From Zavarzinella formosa DSM 19928 (lineage in GTDB: Bacteria; Planctomycetota; Planctomycetia; Gemmatales; Gemmataceae), in the NCBI RefSeq assembly GCF_000255705.1, contig NZ_JH636439.1, positions 299,315 through 363,314 on the forward strand: a DNA stretch of 64,000 bases, read 5' to 3'. The number at the start of each line of letters is the position of its first letter. Position 1 is the stretch's first letter. The notes beneath the pieces were generated by a model, which did not search any database, had not been told where the DNA came from, and saw nothing but the letters and a program-made list of their open reading frames with translations. The translations under genes were made by a program, and so were the position numbers. This document shows positions 53,896-63,133 of the stretch, piece by piece.

Positions 53896-54378
53896 ATGTT
53901 CCGGATGGGCCACGATTTCCGACGCCGATTGCTTGCCGTCCTCACTTGTTGGATGACGGTGATCGGCATGAGTGTGTCCGTTTCCCATAGCCATGCCGCC
54001 GGTGACTCGCCGCATACGCATGGGCTGGGATGGATGCCGCTGGCGTGTTGTACGCCCATTCTCTCGTCCCAAAGCGGCGGATGTCCTCTTGAGACTCATA
54101 CGCACCTGATCATCCTCGGGATCGAAATGCCCGGCGATCATATGCCGGGTCCAGGGCTTCCTGCCGGTTGTTCCCATTTGGAAGCAGTCGGCAGTGCTGC
54201 CTCTGTGGATTTCGATGCCGATGAACTTCCGGCGACGGCTGATGATGACGTTGCCCCTCTTCCCGATTCGACAATCTTCCTTCAACAAGATTGTTCGGCA
54301 AGGTTCATTCCCCGGCCGCACTCCATTCGTCTCTGCCATGTCGCCGCGCGTCTGCGCACCGGCGTTCTCGTTTCTTAA
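53896..54378 (+). CDS. small secreted His-rich protein beside metal-efflux genes
   Basis: 160 residues from MFRMGHDFRRRLLAVLTCW; a Met six codons earlier is also possible. A signal peptide (RLLAVLTCWMTVIGMSVSVS) is followed by SHSHAAGDSPHTHGLGW and later ETHTHLIILG and MPGDHMPGPGLPAGCSH, giving many His, Cys and Met residues suited to binding metal. No known domain. It lies 98 bases upstream of the RND adaptor gene on the same strand, so a role as a periplasmic metal-binding accessory is inferred. Confidence 0.65.
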   Translation: MFRMGHDFRRRLLAVLTCWMTVIGMSVSVSHSHAAGDSPHTHGLGWMPLACCTPILSSQSGGCPLETHTHLIILGIEMPGDHMPGPGLPAGCSHLEAVGSAASVDFDADELPATADDDVAPLPDSTIFLQQDCSARFIPRPHSIRLCHVAARLRTGVLVS

Positions 54379-54476
54379 CCCGTTCGGGTTCTTTTCTCAA
54401 AAGCCCTCCGTGTCGATCCGTGCCTGACTTTCACGCATGGATTCCCATATTCGCCCGATTCACATGAGATTTCCCC

Positions 54477-55973
54477 ATGACTGTCTCCACAGCGGAGCGT
54501 CGGGCTGTTGACCTGAGCGCAAACCGGCGTTGGAAAGCCCTGATTCCGGGGGCGGGTCTGTTGGTCGCCGGGTTGGTGATTGGAGTGGTCGCTACCCGTC
54601 TGTTATCCTCGGCCGGAAAAGCCGAGGCGGCGCCATCCACACCATCGGCCGCCGAGGCTTCGGAAATTACCTTTTCGAGCGACAAGTGGGCCGGCGCCGG
54701 GATCGAACTGGCGACCATCAACCCCGAGTCGTTTAACCACCGGACATGGCGTCCGGGTCGCGTCGCCTTCAACGAAGAACGGCTGGCGCACATTTTCCCC
54801 CCGGCCGACGGGATCATCCGCGAAGTGCGGGTGAAGATCGGCCAATCGGTCAACGTCGGCGACATTTTGGCTGTCGTGGACAGCCGGGATTTCGGCCATG
54901 CCAAGCTGGAAGTCGTCCGGACGAAGACCTCGTTGATGGCCGAACGAGAGGTGGCCGCCCGAACCAAGATCACCACCACTAATGCCGCCGAATTGCTGCG
55001 ACTGCTCGATGCCGAGACGCCGCTGGCCGACATCGAAAAGAAAATGGCCGACAAGCCCATCGGCGACTGGCGGCAACAACTTCTCACGGCCTATTCCAAG
55101 CGGAATCAACTGGGAAGCCAGCTTGCCAACATGCGGAACTCGGGAGATTCTGTCTCCGGTTCCAATCTTCGCAAAATCGAGGCGGAAACGGAGTCCGCCA
55201 CTGCCGGATATGCCGCCATTGTCGAGGAGTTGCGTTTCCAAGTGAAGAACCAACGAAGGCAATCAGAAGTGAAACTGGCCGAGGCCGAGACGGCGTTCAA
55301 TGTCGCCTCGGCCCATGTGGCGATGTTCGGCCTCGCGGCCGTGGATTTGGACAAGTCGGACCCGGTGGCCGAGGGGGCGTCGGCCTCTTACTTGCCGGTG
55401 AAAGCCCCGTTCGCCGGGGTGATTGTCGAACGGCATGCTGTCTTGTCCGAGCGTGTCGGCCCTCAAACCCAGATGTTTGTCCTCACGGATCTTTCCAATC
55501 TGTGGGTGCAGGCCGACTTGTTCGAGGCCGACATGCCGCTTGTTCGCGGGCTGGCGGATCATCCGATTGTGTTTCGATCTCCGCACTGTGGCGTGTCGGA
55601 ACGTCAGGCGACAGTGACACACACCGGCGATTTGATCGACAAAACTTCCCGTTCCATGACGCTGACCGCCGTGACCGCAAACACCGACCGCTTGCTGAAA
55701 CCGGGTATGTTTGTCGAGGTGGGGTTTGAGATGGGCGACCAAACCCCGGTGTTTCAAGTGCCGGGAACGGCCGTTCTGCGGCATGAGAACAAGCCGTTTG
55801 TCTTCGTGCAGACAGGCGATGACACGTTTCGCAAAACCGAAGTCGTCATCGGCCGTTCGGCCGGGGACAAAGTCGAGGTGACGGAAGGACTGAAGCCGGG
55901 TGACCGGGTGGTGGTGCGGGGGGGCTTTTCCCTCAAATCCGAAATGCTCAAAGATCAACTGGTCGGGGAGTGA
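54477..55973 (+). CDS. RND efflux periplasmic adaptor (CusB/CzcB type)
   Basis: 498 residues. One N-terminal helix (LIPGAGLLVAGLVIGVVATRL) anchors it. The barrel-sandwich lipoyl half-motifs are HIFPPADGIIREVRVKIGQS and SASYLPVKAPFAGVIVERH, flanking a long coiled-coil hairpin (about 160-270, e.g. LAEAETAFNVASAHVAMFG). The beta-barrel (DLSNLWVQADLFEADMPLV) and membrane-proximal domain (KTEVVIGRSAGDKVEVTEGL, GDRVVVRGGFSLKSE) follow. It bridges the inner-membrane pump to an outer-membrane channel. The pump gene starts four bases after its stop. Confidence 0.94.
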   Translation: MTVSTAERRAVDLSANRRWKALIPGAGLLVAGLVIGVVATRLLSSAGKAEAAPSTPSAAEASEITFSSDKWAGAGIELATINPESFNHRTWRPGRVAFNEERLAHIFPPADGIIREVRVKIGQSVNVGDILAVVDSRDFGHAKLEVVRTKTSLMAEREVAARTKITTTNAAELLRLLDAETPLADIEKKMADKPIGDWRQQLLTAYSKRNQLGSQLANMRNSGDSVSGSNLRKIEAETESATAGYAAIVEELRFQVKNQRRQSEVKLAEAETAFNVASAHVAMFGLAAVDLDKSDPVAEGASASYLPVKAPFAGVIVERHAVLSERVGPQTQMFVLTDLSNLWVQADLFEADMPLVRGLADHPIVFRSPHCGVSERQATVTHTGDLIDKTSRSMTLTAVTANTDRLLKPGMFVEVGFEMGDQTPVFQVPGTAVLRHENKPFVFVQTGDDTFRKTEVVIGRSAGDKVEVTEGLKPGDRVVVRGGFSLKSEMLKDQLVGE

Positions 55974-55977
55974 ACTC

Positions 55978-58900
55978 ATGTTGGAGCGAATCATTGATTT
56001 CGCCCTGGCGAATCGTTTCCTCGTCTTTCTCGCCTCTCTCCTGTTGTTGGCGGCGGGGATGTATTCCGCGTCCCGCTTGCCGGTGGACGCCGTGCCGGAT
56101 GTGACCAACGTTCAGGTGCAGGTGATGACCACCGCCCCGGCGCTTGGCCCGTTGGAGGTTGAACAAGCCATCACCATTCCGGTGGAGGCCGCGATGAGCG
56201 GGATGCCGCACGTCGAAGAAATCCGTTCCGTCAACCAGTTCGGCCTTTCCGTGGTGACCGTGGTTTTTGAAGAAGGGACGGACATCTTCTGGGCGCGTCA
56301 GCAAGTCAACGAACGCCTTCAGGAGGCCCGCGAGAAAATCCCGCCCGGCATTCCTTCCCCGAGACCGGGGCCGATCGCCACCGGACTCGGAGAGATTTAT
56401 CAATTTGAAGTCCGCTACAAATCCGGCCAAAAACCGGGAAAGCCGGATGACCTGATGCGGCTCCGCGAAACGCTCGACTGGCAGATTGCCCCGCAACTTC
56501 GCGGAGTGCCCGGTGTCATCGAAGTGAACACCAGCGGCGGCGAAGTGCGGGCCTACGAAGTGCGCCCGGACCCGGACAAATTGCGGACGTTCAACATCCC
56601 TCTCTCGAAAATCTTCGAGGCTCTTCGGGAAAACAATGCCAACGAAGGGGGTGGTTACGTTCTGTTCAAATCGCAGGAACAGCGCATCATCCGGGCCGAG
56701 GGGCTGATTCATTCACTCGACGATGTGCGAAACGTCGTGCTGGACAGCCGGGGGGATGGCACGCCGGTGTATGTCCACCAAGTCGCGGATGTGCAATTCG
56801 CCCCGGTGCTGCGGCAGGGGGCCGTCACGCGGGACGGCAAGGGAGAAGGTGTCGTCGGTATTGTGATGCTGCTGGCGGGGGAAAACTCCCGCGAGGTGGT
56901 GAAACGCAGCAAAGAAAAGATGGATGAGATTAGAAAAACACTCCCCGAGGGCATTGAAGTCGATGTGATTTACGACCGCACGGAATTGGTGGACCGGACG
57001 GTGCATACCCTGCAAACGAATCTCGTCGAAGGCGGCGTGCTGGTGGTGGTGGTCTTGCTGATTCTGCTCGGCAGTTTGCGGGCGGGATTGATTGTCGCCC
57101 TGTCGGTCCCGCTGGCGATGGCCGGGGCGTTCATCGGCATGTGGACCACCGGGCTTTCCGGCAATTTGATGAGTCTCGGGGCCATTGACTTTGGCCTGAT
57201 TGTCGATGGCAGCGTGGTGTTGATTGAGAACGTGGTCCGGCGGGTCGCGGAACATCGGCATGAGCACAAAGAAGCCAAGGCCCCGCTCTCCGTGGTTAAG
57301 GAAGCCTGCCGCGAAGTGGCTCGGCCGGTGGTGTTCGGCGTTGGCATTATTCTGCTGGTTTACCTCCCCATTCTCTCGCTTCGCGGGGTTGAGGGGAAGA
57401 TGTTCAAGCCGATGGCGCTGACGGTGATGTTCGCGTTGCTCGCGTCATTGTTCTTGGCCCTTGTGCTGATGCCGGTGCTGGCCGCCGTGTTTTTGCGAAG
57501 TGTTTCCGAAACCGAGCCATTTCTGGTGCGGTGGGCCAAATCGATGTATCAGCCATTGTTGCGAACAGCCGTCGATCATCCCCGCCCGGTGATGTTCGGC
57601 TCCGTCGGGTTGTTCGTCTTGAGCGTTCTCGTGGCTTCCAGTTTGGGGGCGGTGTTCATTCCGAAACTAGACGAAGGTTCCATTGCCCTGCAAGCCACCC
57701 GGTTGCCAAGCGTGTCCTTGGAAACATCCGTGGCGATGTGTACTCAGATTGAAAAATGCCTGTTGCAAATGCCCGAGGTGGAGTCGGTGAATTGCAAAAT
57801 CGGCCGGCCGGAAATCGCCAACGATCCAATGATGGTGAATCTGACCGACGTGATGGTCAGCCTCAAGCCACGCAACACTTGGCGGTTTTCCCGCAAGGAA
57901 GACTTGGTGAAGGCGATGGAGGAAACTCTTGAACGGGAGGTGCCGGGTAACGCTTATAGTTTCTCCCAGCCGATTGAACTCCGGGTGGCCGAGTTGATCG
58001 CGGGAGTGAAGACGGATGTGGGCATCAGTGTTTATGGGGACGACCTCGACACTTTGCGCGAGACAGCCGAGAAGGTGGCCTCCGTCGTCGGCAAGGTTCC
58101 GGGAGCGGCCGACGTGGCGGTCGAACAGACCGGCGGGCTGCCCTATCTTCGCATCATCTTGAAGCGGGATGCCCTCGCCCGGCACGGGATCAACGCCCGA
58201 CATGTGCTGGATGCCGTGTCAGCGATGGGGGGCAGGGAAGTCGGCCAGGTGTTCGAGGGGCAACGTCGCTTCCCGTTGCAGATTCGTTTCCCGGAGGCAG
58301 TGCGAGAAGATTTGCAACGGATGAAACGCATCACCGTCGCCGATCCGCAAGGGCGGCAGATTCCGTTGGAACAACTCACGGAAATTCGTTTTGAGGACGG
58401 CCCGGCCCAAATCAGCCGGGATGCCATTCGGCGCCGGGCGATCATCTCTTGCAACGTCCGTGGCCGCGACCTCGCCGGTTTTGTGGCCGAGGCCCAGCAA
58501 GCGGTGAACACCAAGGTAAAACTTCCGACCGGCTATTCGGTTGGCTGGGGAGGCCAGTTCAAAAATCTTCAGGAGGCGACCCGGCGGTTGTCGGTCGCCG
58601 TCCCGGTGGCGTTGCTATTGATTTTCGTGTTGCTCCATTCGACATTCGGATCGTCCAAACTCGCGGCCCTGATTTTCATGAACGTGCCGATGGCGGCCTC
58701 CGGCGGGGTGTTCGCCCTCTGGGTACGCGGAATGGATTTCTCGATCTCGGCCGGAGTCGGCTTCATCGCTCTGTTCGGCGTGGCCGTCCTTAACGGGGTA
58801 GTGTTGGTGACTTACATTGTGGAACTGCGGAAATCCGGCAAGGATGTGAAAGACGCCGCCTTCGACGGGGCGATGATCCGCATCCGGCCGGTGTTGATGA

Positions 58901-59127
58901 CGGCGATGGTGGCGACTCTTGGGTTCATCCCGATGGCCCTCTCAAACGGGGCAGGCGCCGAGGTGCAAAAACCGCTGGCCACTGTGGTGATCGGTGGATT
59001 GATGACCTCCACACTTTTAACGCTATTCGTGATCCCGGCTGTTTACCGCTGGTTCGACCCGCATTTTGAGAACAAGAAGGAACCAGCCGAAAACTCAGTC
59101 CACCACTTTTCCACTGTCGAGTCGTAA
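55978..59127 (+). CDS. heavy-metal RND efflux pump (CzcA/CusA family)
   Basis: 1049 residues from MLERIIDFALANRFLVFLAS. RND layout with twelve helices and two large periplasmic loops. The proton-relay motif of the heavy-metal branch is IDFGLIVDGSVVLIENVVRR in helix 4. Other family text is PVDAVPDVTNVQVQV at the N-terminus, PGVIEVNTSGGEVRAYEV, GAVFIPKLDEGSIALQATRL and FIALFGVAVLNGVVLVTY. It exports divalent or monovalent metal ions by proton antiport; the ion is not determined. No outer-membrane channel gene follows. Its last 33 bases overlap the end of the ABC gene on the other strand. Confidence 0.95.
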   Translation: MLERIIDFALANRFLVFLASLLLLAAGMYSASRLPVDAVPDVTNVQVQVMTTAPALGPLEVEQAITIPVEAAMSGMPHVEEIRSVNQFGLSVVTVVFEEGTDIFWARQQVNERLQEAREKIPPGIPSPRPGPIATGLGEIYQFEVRYKSGQKPGKPDDLMRLRETLDWQIAPQLRGVPGVIEVNTSGGEVRAYEVRPDPDKLRTFNIPLSKIFEALRENNANEGGGYVLFKSQEQRIIRAEGLIHSLDDVRNVVLDSRGDGTPVYVHQVADVQFAPVLRQGAVTRDGKGEGVVGIVMLLAGENSREVVKRSKEKMDEIRKTLPEGIEVDVIYDRTELVDRTVHTLQTNLVEGGVLVVVVLLILLGSLRAGLIVALSVPLAMAGAFIGMWTTGLSGNLMSLGAIDFGLIVDGSVVLIENVVRRVAEHRHEHKEAKAPLSVVKEACREVARPVVFGVGIILLVYLPILSLRGVEGKMFKPMALTVMFALLASLFLALVLMPVLAAVFLRSVSETEPFLVRWAKSMYQPLLRTAVDHPRPVMFGSVGLFVLSVLVASSLGAVFIPKLDEGSIALQATRLPSVSLETSVAMCTQIEKCLLQMPEVESVNCKIGRPEIANDPMMVNLTDVMVSLKPRNTWRFSRKEDLVKAMEETLEREVPGNAYSFSQPIELRVAELIAGVKTDVGISVYGDDLDTLRETAEKVASVVGKVPGAADVAVEQTGGLPYLRIILKRDALARHGINARHVLDAVSAMGGREVGQVFEGQRRFPLQIRFPEAVREDLQRMKRITVADPQGRQIPLEQLTEIRFEDGPAQISRDAIRRRAIISCNVRGRDLAGFVAEAQQAVNTKVKLPTGYSVGWGGQFKNLQEATRRLSVAVPVALLLIFVLLHSTFGSSKLAALIFMNVPMAASGGVFALWVRGMDFSISAGVGFIALFGVAVLNGVVLVTYIVELRKSGKDVKDAAFDGAMIRIRPVLMTAMVATLGFIPMALSNGAGAEVQKPLATVVIGGLMTSTLLTLFVIPAVYRWFDPHFENKKEPAENSVHHFSTVES

Positions 59128-60549
59128 CCGCCGGGTCACCGTTCGGGGAAGTTCTTCCGGCAGATGACTCACGAAGATGAGGGTCTGCCCGGCGGCCAGT
59201 TCGGTATCGAGCCAGCGACGAGCGGCGTCGATGGCTTTCGAGTCAAGCCCTTGAAACGGTTCATCCAGAATCAGGATCGGCGGGCGTTTCACCAGTCCGC
59301 GAATGAGCAACACCAGTCGTTGCTCGCCGGTGGATAGTCGGCGGAACGGCCGGTCGGCCAAGGGAGTGATGCCGAAATAATCGGTGAATTGCCTGATGAT
59401 GACCTGTTGTTCGGGTGTTGTCGGCCGATAGGCCATCACATCATAAAAGCCGGTGGCGATGGTTTCGGATGCCGTCAGCGGGGCCGAGAAATACAGGTGA
59501 ATCTCGGGAGAAACCAAGCCAAGGTTTTTCTTGATATCCCAGATGCTTTCTCCGGTGCCCCGCCGCTTGCCAAACAACCTGACATCATTGCCATAGGCTT
59601 GCGGATGGTCCCCGGCGATCAGGCTCAACAGGGTCGTCTTCCCGGAACCGTTCGGCCCGAGCAAGGCCCAACGCTCCCCGGCCCGGACGGTCCAGTTCAC
59701 GCGGTCGAGAATGGTTTGCCCACCATAGGTGACCGTCACCTCCCGCAGTTCGATGACTGGCTCGCCGACAGATTCGGGGGCAGATGCCTCAACAGGAACG
59801 GATTCGCTCACGGGGGGCTGATAGTCGCCGCGAGGCCCCTGCCAGCGGATCGCCCCGGCCTCCAATTCAACAACATCCGTCACCCATTCCGGGATGGCGT
59901 CCGGCCGGGTGATGAGCATGAGGCGATGTCCCGTTGTCACCAAATTGGCGAGCAGGTCGGAGAGGTCGGCCCGCGAGGCAGTGTCCAGACCGATGAATGG
60001 CTCGTCGAGAATCAGCCAGTCCGGCTTGCGGAGCATTGCCCTCGCGAGTCTGGCCCGGCGGGTCTGGCCGTTCGAGAGTTTGATGACGGAGAGATCAAGT
60101 TTGTCTGCGAGCCGGAAGCGTGTGGCGACCGCCAATAACTCGCTTTCTTCGACGACCAAACCGCTCCGTAAGAAGTCCCGCAGGGTGAGATCGTCTTCCG
60201 CTTCGATGAAGTTGAAACGCTGCTGATAATAGTGGTTTGAGTGGGAAAACGCCCGCGATTCTTCCTTGAAGGAAACAACATGGATGGCATCAGCCGGCCA
60301 ATTGATGGTTCGGCCGGACGCGCGAAGGTCTTCCAGAAAAGGCCACGCAATATCCCCCTCGGTGACACGAAGACGGCCCCGGAGTGTGTCGGCTAAAGTG
60401 GTTTTGCCGGAACCCACCGGTCCGACGATGGCCCATGTTTGTCCCTCTAGGATTTTCCACGAGAGATCGGAAAAGGCGGTCAGAACAGAATCGGCCCCCG
60501 GTCGGACGATCCGGGCATGGGCGGCGTGAAAAAGAATGTTGGACGTCAT
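59095..60549 (-). CDS. double ABC-domain ATPase, ModF/PhrA-like
   Basis: 484 residues from MTSNILFHAAHARIVRPGAD; the longer frame upstream lacks similarity. Two ABC domains are fused. Walker A boxes are WAIVGPVGSGKTTLADTL and WALLGPNGSGKTTLLSLIAG; signatures are IKLSNGQTRRARLARAM and RLSTGEQRLVLLIRGL; Walker B/D-loops are LILDEPFIGLDTAS and LILDEPFQGLDSKA. There is no membrane domain. The layout is that of ModF/PhrA, linked to molybdate or photorepair in other bacteria, role unproven. Its stop lies 33 bases inside the RND pump gene, tail-to-tail. Confidence 0.9.
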   Translation of the reverse strand: MTSNILFHAAHARIVRPGADSVLTAFSDLSWKILEGQTWAIVGPVGSGKTTLADTLRGRLRVTEGDIAWPFLEDLRASGRTINWPADAIHVVSFKEESRAFSHSNHYYQQRFNFIEAEDDLTLRDFLRSGLVVEESELLAVATRFRLADKLDLSVIKLSNGQTRRARLARAMLRKPDWLILDEPFIGLDTASRADLSDLLANLVTTGHRLMLITRPDAIPEWVTDVVELEAGAIRWQGPRGDYQPPVSESVPVEASAPESVGEPVIELREVTVTYGGQTILDRVNWTVRAGERWALLGPNGSGKTTLLSLIAGDHPQAYGNDVRLFGKRRGTGESIWDIKKNLGLVSPEIHLYFSAPLTASETIATGFYDVMAYRPTTPEQQVIIRQFTDYFGITPLADRPFRRLSTGEQRLVLLIRGLVKRPPILILDEPFQGLDSKAIDAARRWLDTELAAGQTLIFVSHLPEELPRTVTRRLRLDSGKVVD

Positions 60550-60592
60550 GCCCCCATGATGGAAATTCCGGGGGCCGGAGTCGAGGAGATTT

Positions 60593-61411
60593 TCAGCCCA
60601 AGACGGTGGTGACAAACTCGGCGCTGGATTTCGCGTCGTCCGTGCCATTGACTTCGACTTTGAGGCGTGCTTCGCCTCCCTTGGCCGCCTTGGCGAATAC
60701 TTTCACCTTCCGGCTGGAACCGGGGTCCAGCGAACCGATGGTAAAGTTCGGTGCGAGTCCGTCAGCCCCGAGCAATTCCGGCGGCAAAACCAACCCTGTC
60801 GTGATGTTCTCAACGACCCAGTTGCCGGCGTTTTGAGTTTCGATCACATATTCCGCGAGCTCGCCGACGCGGATAAACTCCGGCCCGGTGATCTTCACGG
60901 CCAGTTTCGCCCGGATCAGTGGTGTCTGAAAGTAAAGATTCTGGGTGTAGGTGGCGTTGAAGTTCGTCAGTTCGCCGACCGTGAACTTTGTCCCCGGTTC
61001 CGGCAAGACCACGACTTGCAAGCGGAGTTCTTGTCCCGGATCGAGGCGGCCGAAGTTCCAGATCAGGTGTTCGCCGACGATGGTGGCGCGAGGCTTGGCT
61101 TCCAAGAGCGTCACATTCGGCGGCAGGTCGTGTTCCACCTTAAAATTGAAGGCCGGGCGGGGAAGGAGCACTTTGGCGACGAGGCCATACGCCAGCGGAA
61201 CTTCCTCAAGCTGGGCCGGAGCGGGTTCGAGAACCGCCTTGGGAATGTCTTTGGTTTCGGGAACGATGCGTGAATCAGCGGGCAACACAATCTCAGCCTT
61301 CCAAACAAGGGCATCCCCTCCGTCAGCGGAGGCCGAACCGGACCAAGCGGGTTGATGTTCGGTCGACTCTCCCGCAAAAGGGAGCGTTTGTTCAAGGTGG
61401 TCTTTCATCAA
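60593..61411 (-). CDS. DUF11-like conserved repeat protein
   Basis: 272 residues; the start may be Met1 (61411) or Met2. No signal peptide is evident. Repeated Ig-like beta-sandwich segments resemble DUF11-type repeats: FNFKVEHDLPPNVTLLEAKP, LIWNFGRLDPGQELRLQVVV, and AEYVIETQNAGNWVVENITT followed by IGSLDPGSSRKVKVFAKA. DUF11 repeats usually occur in cell-surface proteins. It lies 43 bases upstream of the ABC ATPase on the same strand. Function unknown. Confidence 0.75.
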   Translation of the reverse strand: MMKDHLEQTLPFAGESTEHQPAWSGSASADGGDALVWKAEIVLPADSRIVPETKDIPKAVLEPAPAQLEEVPLAYGLVAKVLLPRPAFNFKVEHDLPPNVTLLEAKPRATIVGEHLIWNFGRLDPGQELRLQVVVLPEPGTKFTVGELTNFNATYTQNLYFQTPLIRAKLAVKITGPEFIRVGELAEYVIETQNAGNWVVENITTGLVLPPELLGADGLAPNFTIGSLDPGSSRKVKVFAKAAKGGEARLKVEVNGTDDAKSSAEFVTTVLG

Positions 61412-61538
61412 GAAACCCCTTCATGCTGGAACGGGTGCGAGAAACGCTGATCAGTTGACGGGCGTGATCGTTCCGCTCATACCCTAGAACATGAAGTTGA
61501 AGGTTTCTCCCAAAGCTGGCGAAAAATTCCTCACTCCG

Positions 61539-62861
61539 TCAATCATCCAGCACCGGTTTGGTGGCATTCAGGTTTAGGGCGCAAAATGAAGCCAGCAAGA
61601 AAAAACCGGCGCACATCAGAAACATATTGTTATAGCCATAATTTCGTTGCACAAACCCAAGCAACAACGGAGAGGCCGCCGCACCGAGGTTGCCGATCAT
61701 GTTGCCGAAGCCAAGCGTGGCTCCCACATGCTTGCCTCCCACGTCTTGGGAAAAGGCCCAGACGCTGGGAATGCCGATGTCTTGGCAAATGGCCATGCAG
61801 GCAAGGACGATCCCCATCAACCACGCATCTTGAATGCGAATCATTGACCGGCTCTCGGCCATCATTGGCGAGGTGATCATGATGCAGGTGAGGTAAGCGA
61901 GAGCTGCCAGAATAAGCATCAGACTGATCGGCAATCGACGCCCCCATAACAGTCCGAAACGCCGCACACACCAATCCCCCACAAAGCCGCCGAGGAACAT
62001 TCCCAGGCAACTGGCGGCCGGAGGCATCGCTGCGATCCAGCCGCGATCCGAGGGATTGTCACATTCAAGATAATTTTCCAGCATGGCGGGAAGGTTGGTG
62101 ATCAGAAAAGCCCATCCCACATTGGAGCCAAACTGAGTCAAGCCAAAGAACCACATGTTTCGGCTGGAAAGCAAGGCCATCACCGGCCAAGTTTCGGAAG
62201 TCTGTGACGCAACAGGCACAGTTCCCGCGTAATCGACTTCGGCTTGATTCGACCAAGGATGTAGTTTTGCCTTGTCCCGAACCAACCACCAAAAGACAAA
62301 GGCCCAGAACATGCCGAGAATGCCGTACAGAATCAATGCTCCCCGCCAGCCAAAAAAAGGATAGCCCGCGATCCACGGTGTCAGGATTTGAGAGAGGACA
62401 AATCCCAGCCGACCGCCAAGCGCCACAAAACTGTTTGCCCGGCCTCGTGCTGATATGGGAAACCATCCCTTCACAATGGCCGCCGCCGAGGGATAGGCGC
62501 CGGCTTCCGTGACGCCCACGGCCAACCGTGAGGCGAACATGGCCGCAAACCCCGTGGCCAAGCCGCAGACGGCCGTGCAAACCGACCAACTGAACAGCAT
62601 GATCGCCAGCGTTTTACGCATGCCAAACCGCGAACCGACGAACCCGCTCGGGACTTGAGCCAGCGCATAGGACCAGAAAAACGCGCTCATGATCCAGTCC
62701 ATTCCCTGATCGGAAATGTCCAGATCCTTGCCGATGACCCCTTTTAATTGGGCGATGCACCCCCGGTCCACATACATGAAAATGGCTGTCAGCGAAGTGA
62801 CAATCACGATCAGAAAACGAACGTTGGTCGGTTTGGCCGCGGGATCACCCATGAAATTCAT
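61539..62861 (-). CDS. MFS transporter, ACS (anion:cation symporter) type
   Basis: 440 residues from MNFMGDPAAKPTNVRF; a longer frame to 62942 adds 27 unlikely residues. About twelve helices. The ACS-like text DRGCIAQLKGVIGKDLDISD, WIMSAFFWSYALAQVPSGFV and GVTEAGAYPSAAAIVKGWFP (helix 4/5 loop, GxxEA) is typical of hexuronate/glucarate/phthalate symporters. The substrate is probably an organic acid or sugar acid. The upstream 272 bases (62862-63133) are the divergent gap with the next kinase gene; no gene seen. Confidence 0.88.
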   Translation of the reverse strand: MNFMGDPAAKPTNVRFLIVIVTSLTAIFMYVDRGCIAQLKGVIGKDLDISDQGMDWIMSAFFWSYALAQVPSGFVGSRFGMRKTLAIMLFSWSVCTAVCGLATGFAAMFASRLAVGVTEAGAYPSAAAIVKGWFPISARGRANSFVALGGRLGFVLSQILTPWIAGYPFFGWRGALILYGILGMFWAFVFWWLVRDKAKLHPWSNQAEVDYAGTVPVASQTSETWPVMALLSSRNMWFFGLTQFGSNVGWAFLITNLPAMLENYLECDNPSDRGWIAAMPPAASCLGMFLGGFVGDWCVRRFGLLWGRRLPISLMLILAALAYLTCIMITSPMMAESRSMIRIQDAWLMGIVLACMAICQDIGIPSVWAFSQDVGGKHVGATLGFGNMIGNLGAAASPLLLGFVQRNYGYNNMFLMCAGFFLLASFCALNLNATKPVLDD

Positions 62862-63133
62862 AACCTGTCTGGGATATCGGGACAGAACGCCCGAGGCGGG
62901 GGAGGTTTGGTGAATGTACCACGCCCGACGGGGGGACGGCAACCTTCCACAGATGAAATTGCGGGTTTCACCTGAAACTTTCGACAGATGTGCGAGCGCA
63001 TGAACAACCGCTCTTGTCGGAAGGGGTTAAATTCGATTAGCATTAACGTCCAAAGCGTCTCTTCATTCGTAATAACAACGCGAGCGTTCGACGCCACCCG
63101 CCAGGACCACCCGACGGACCGGGGAAAAGGGCC

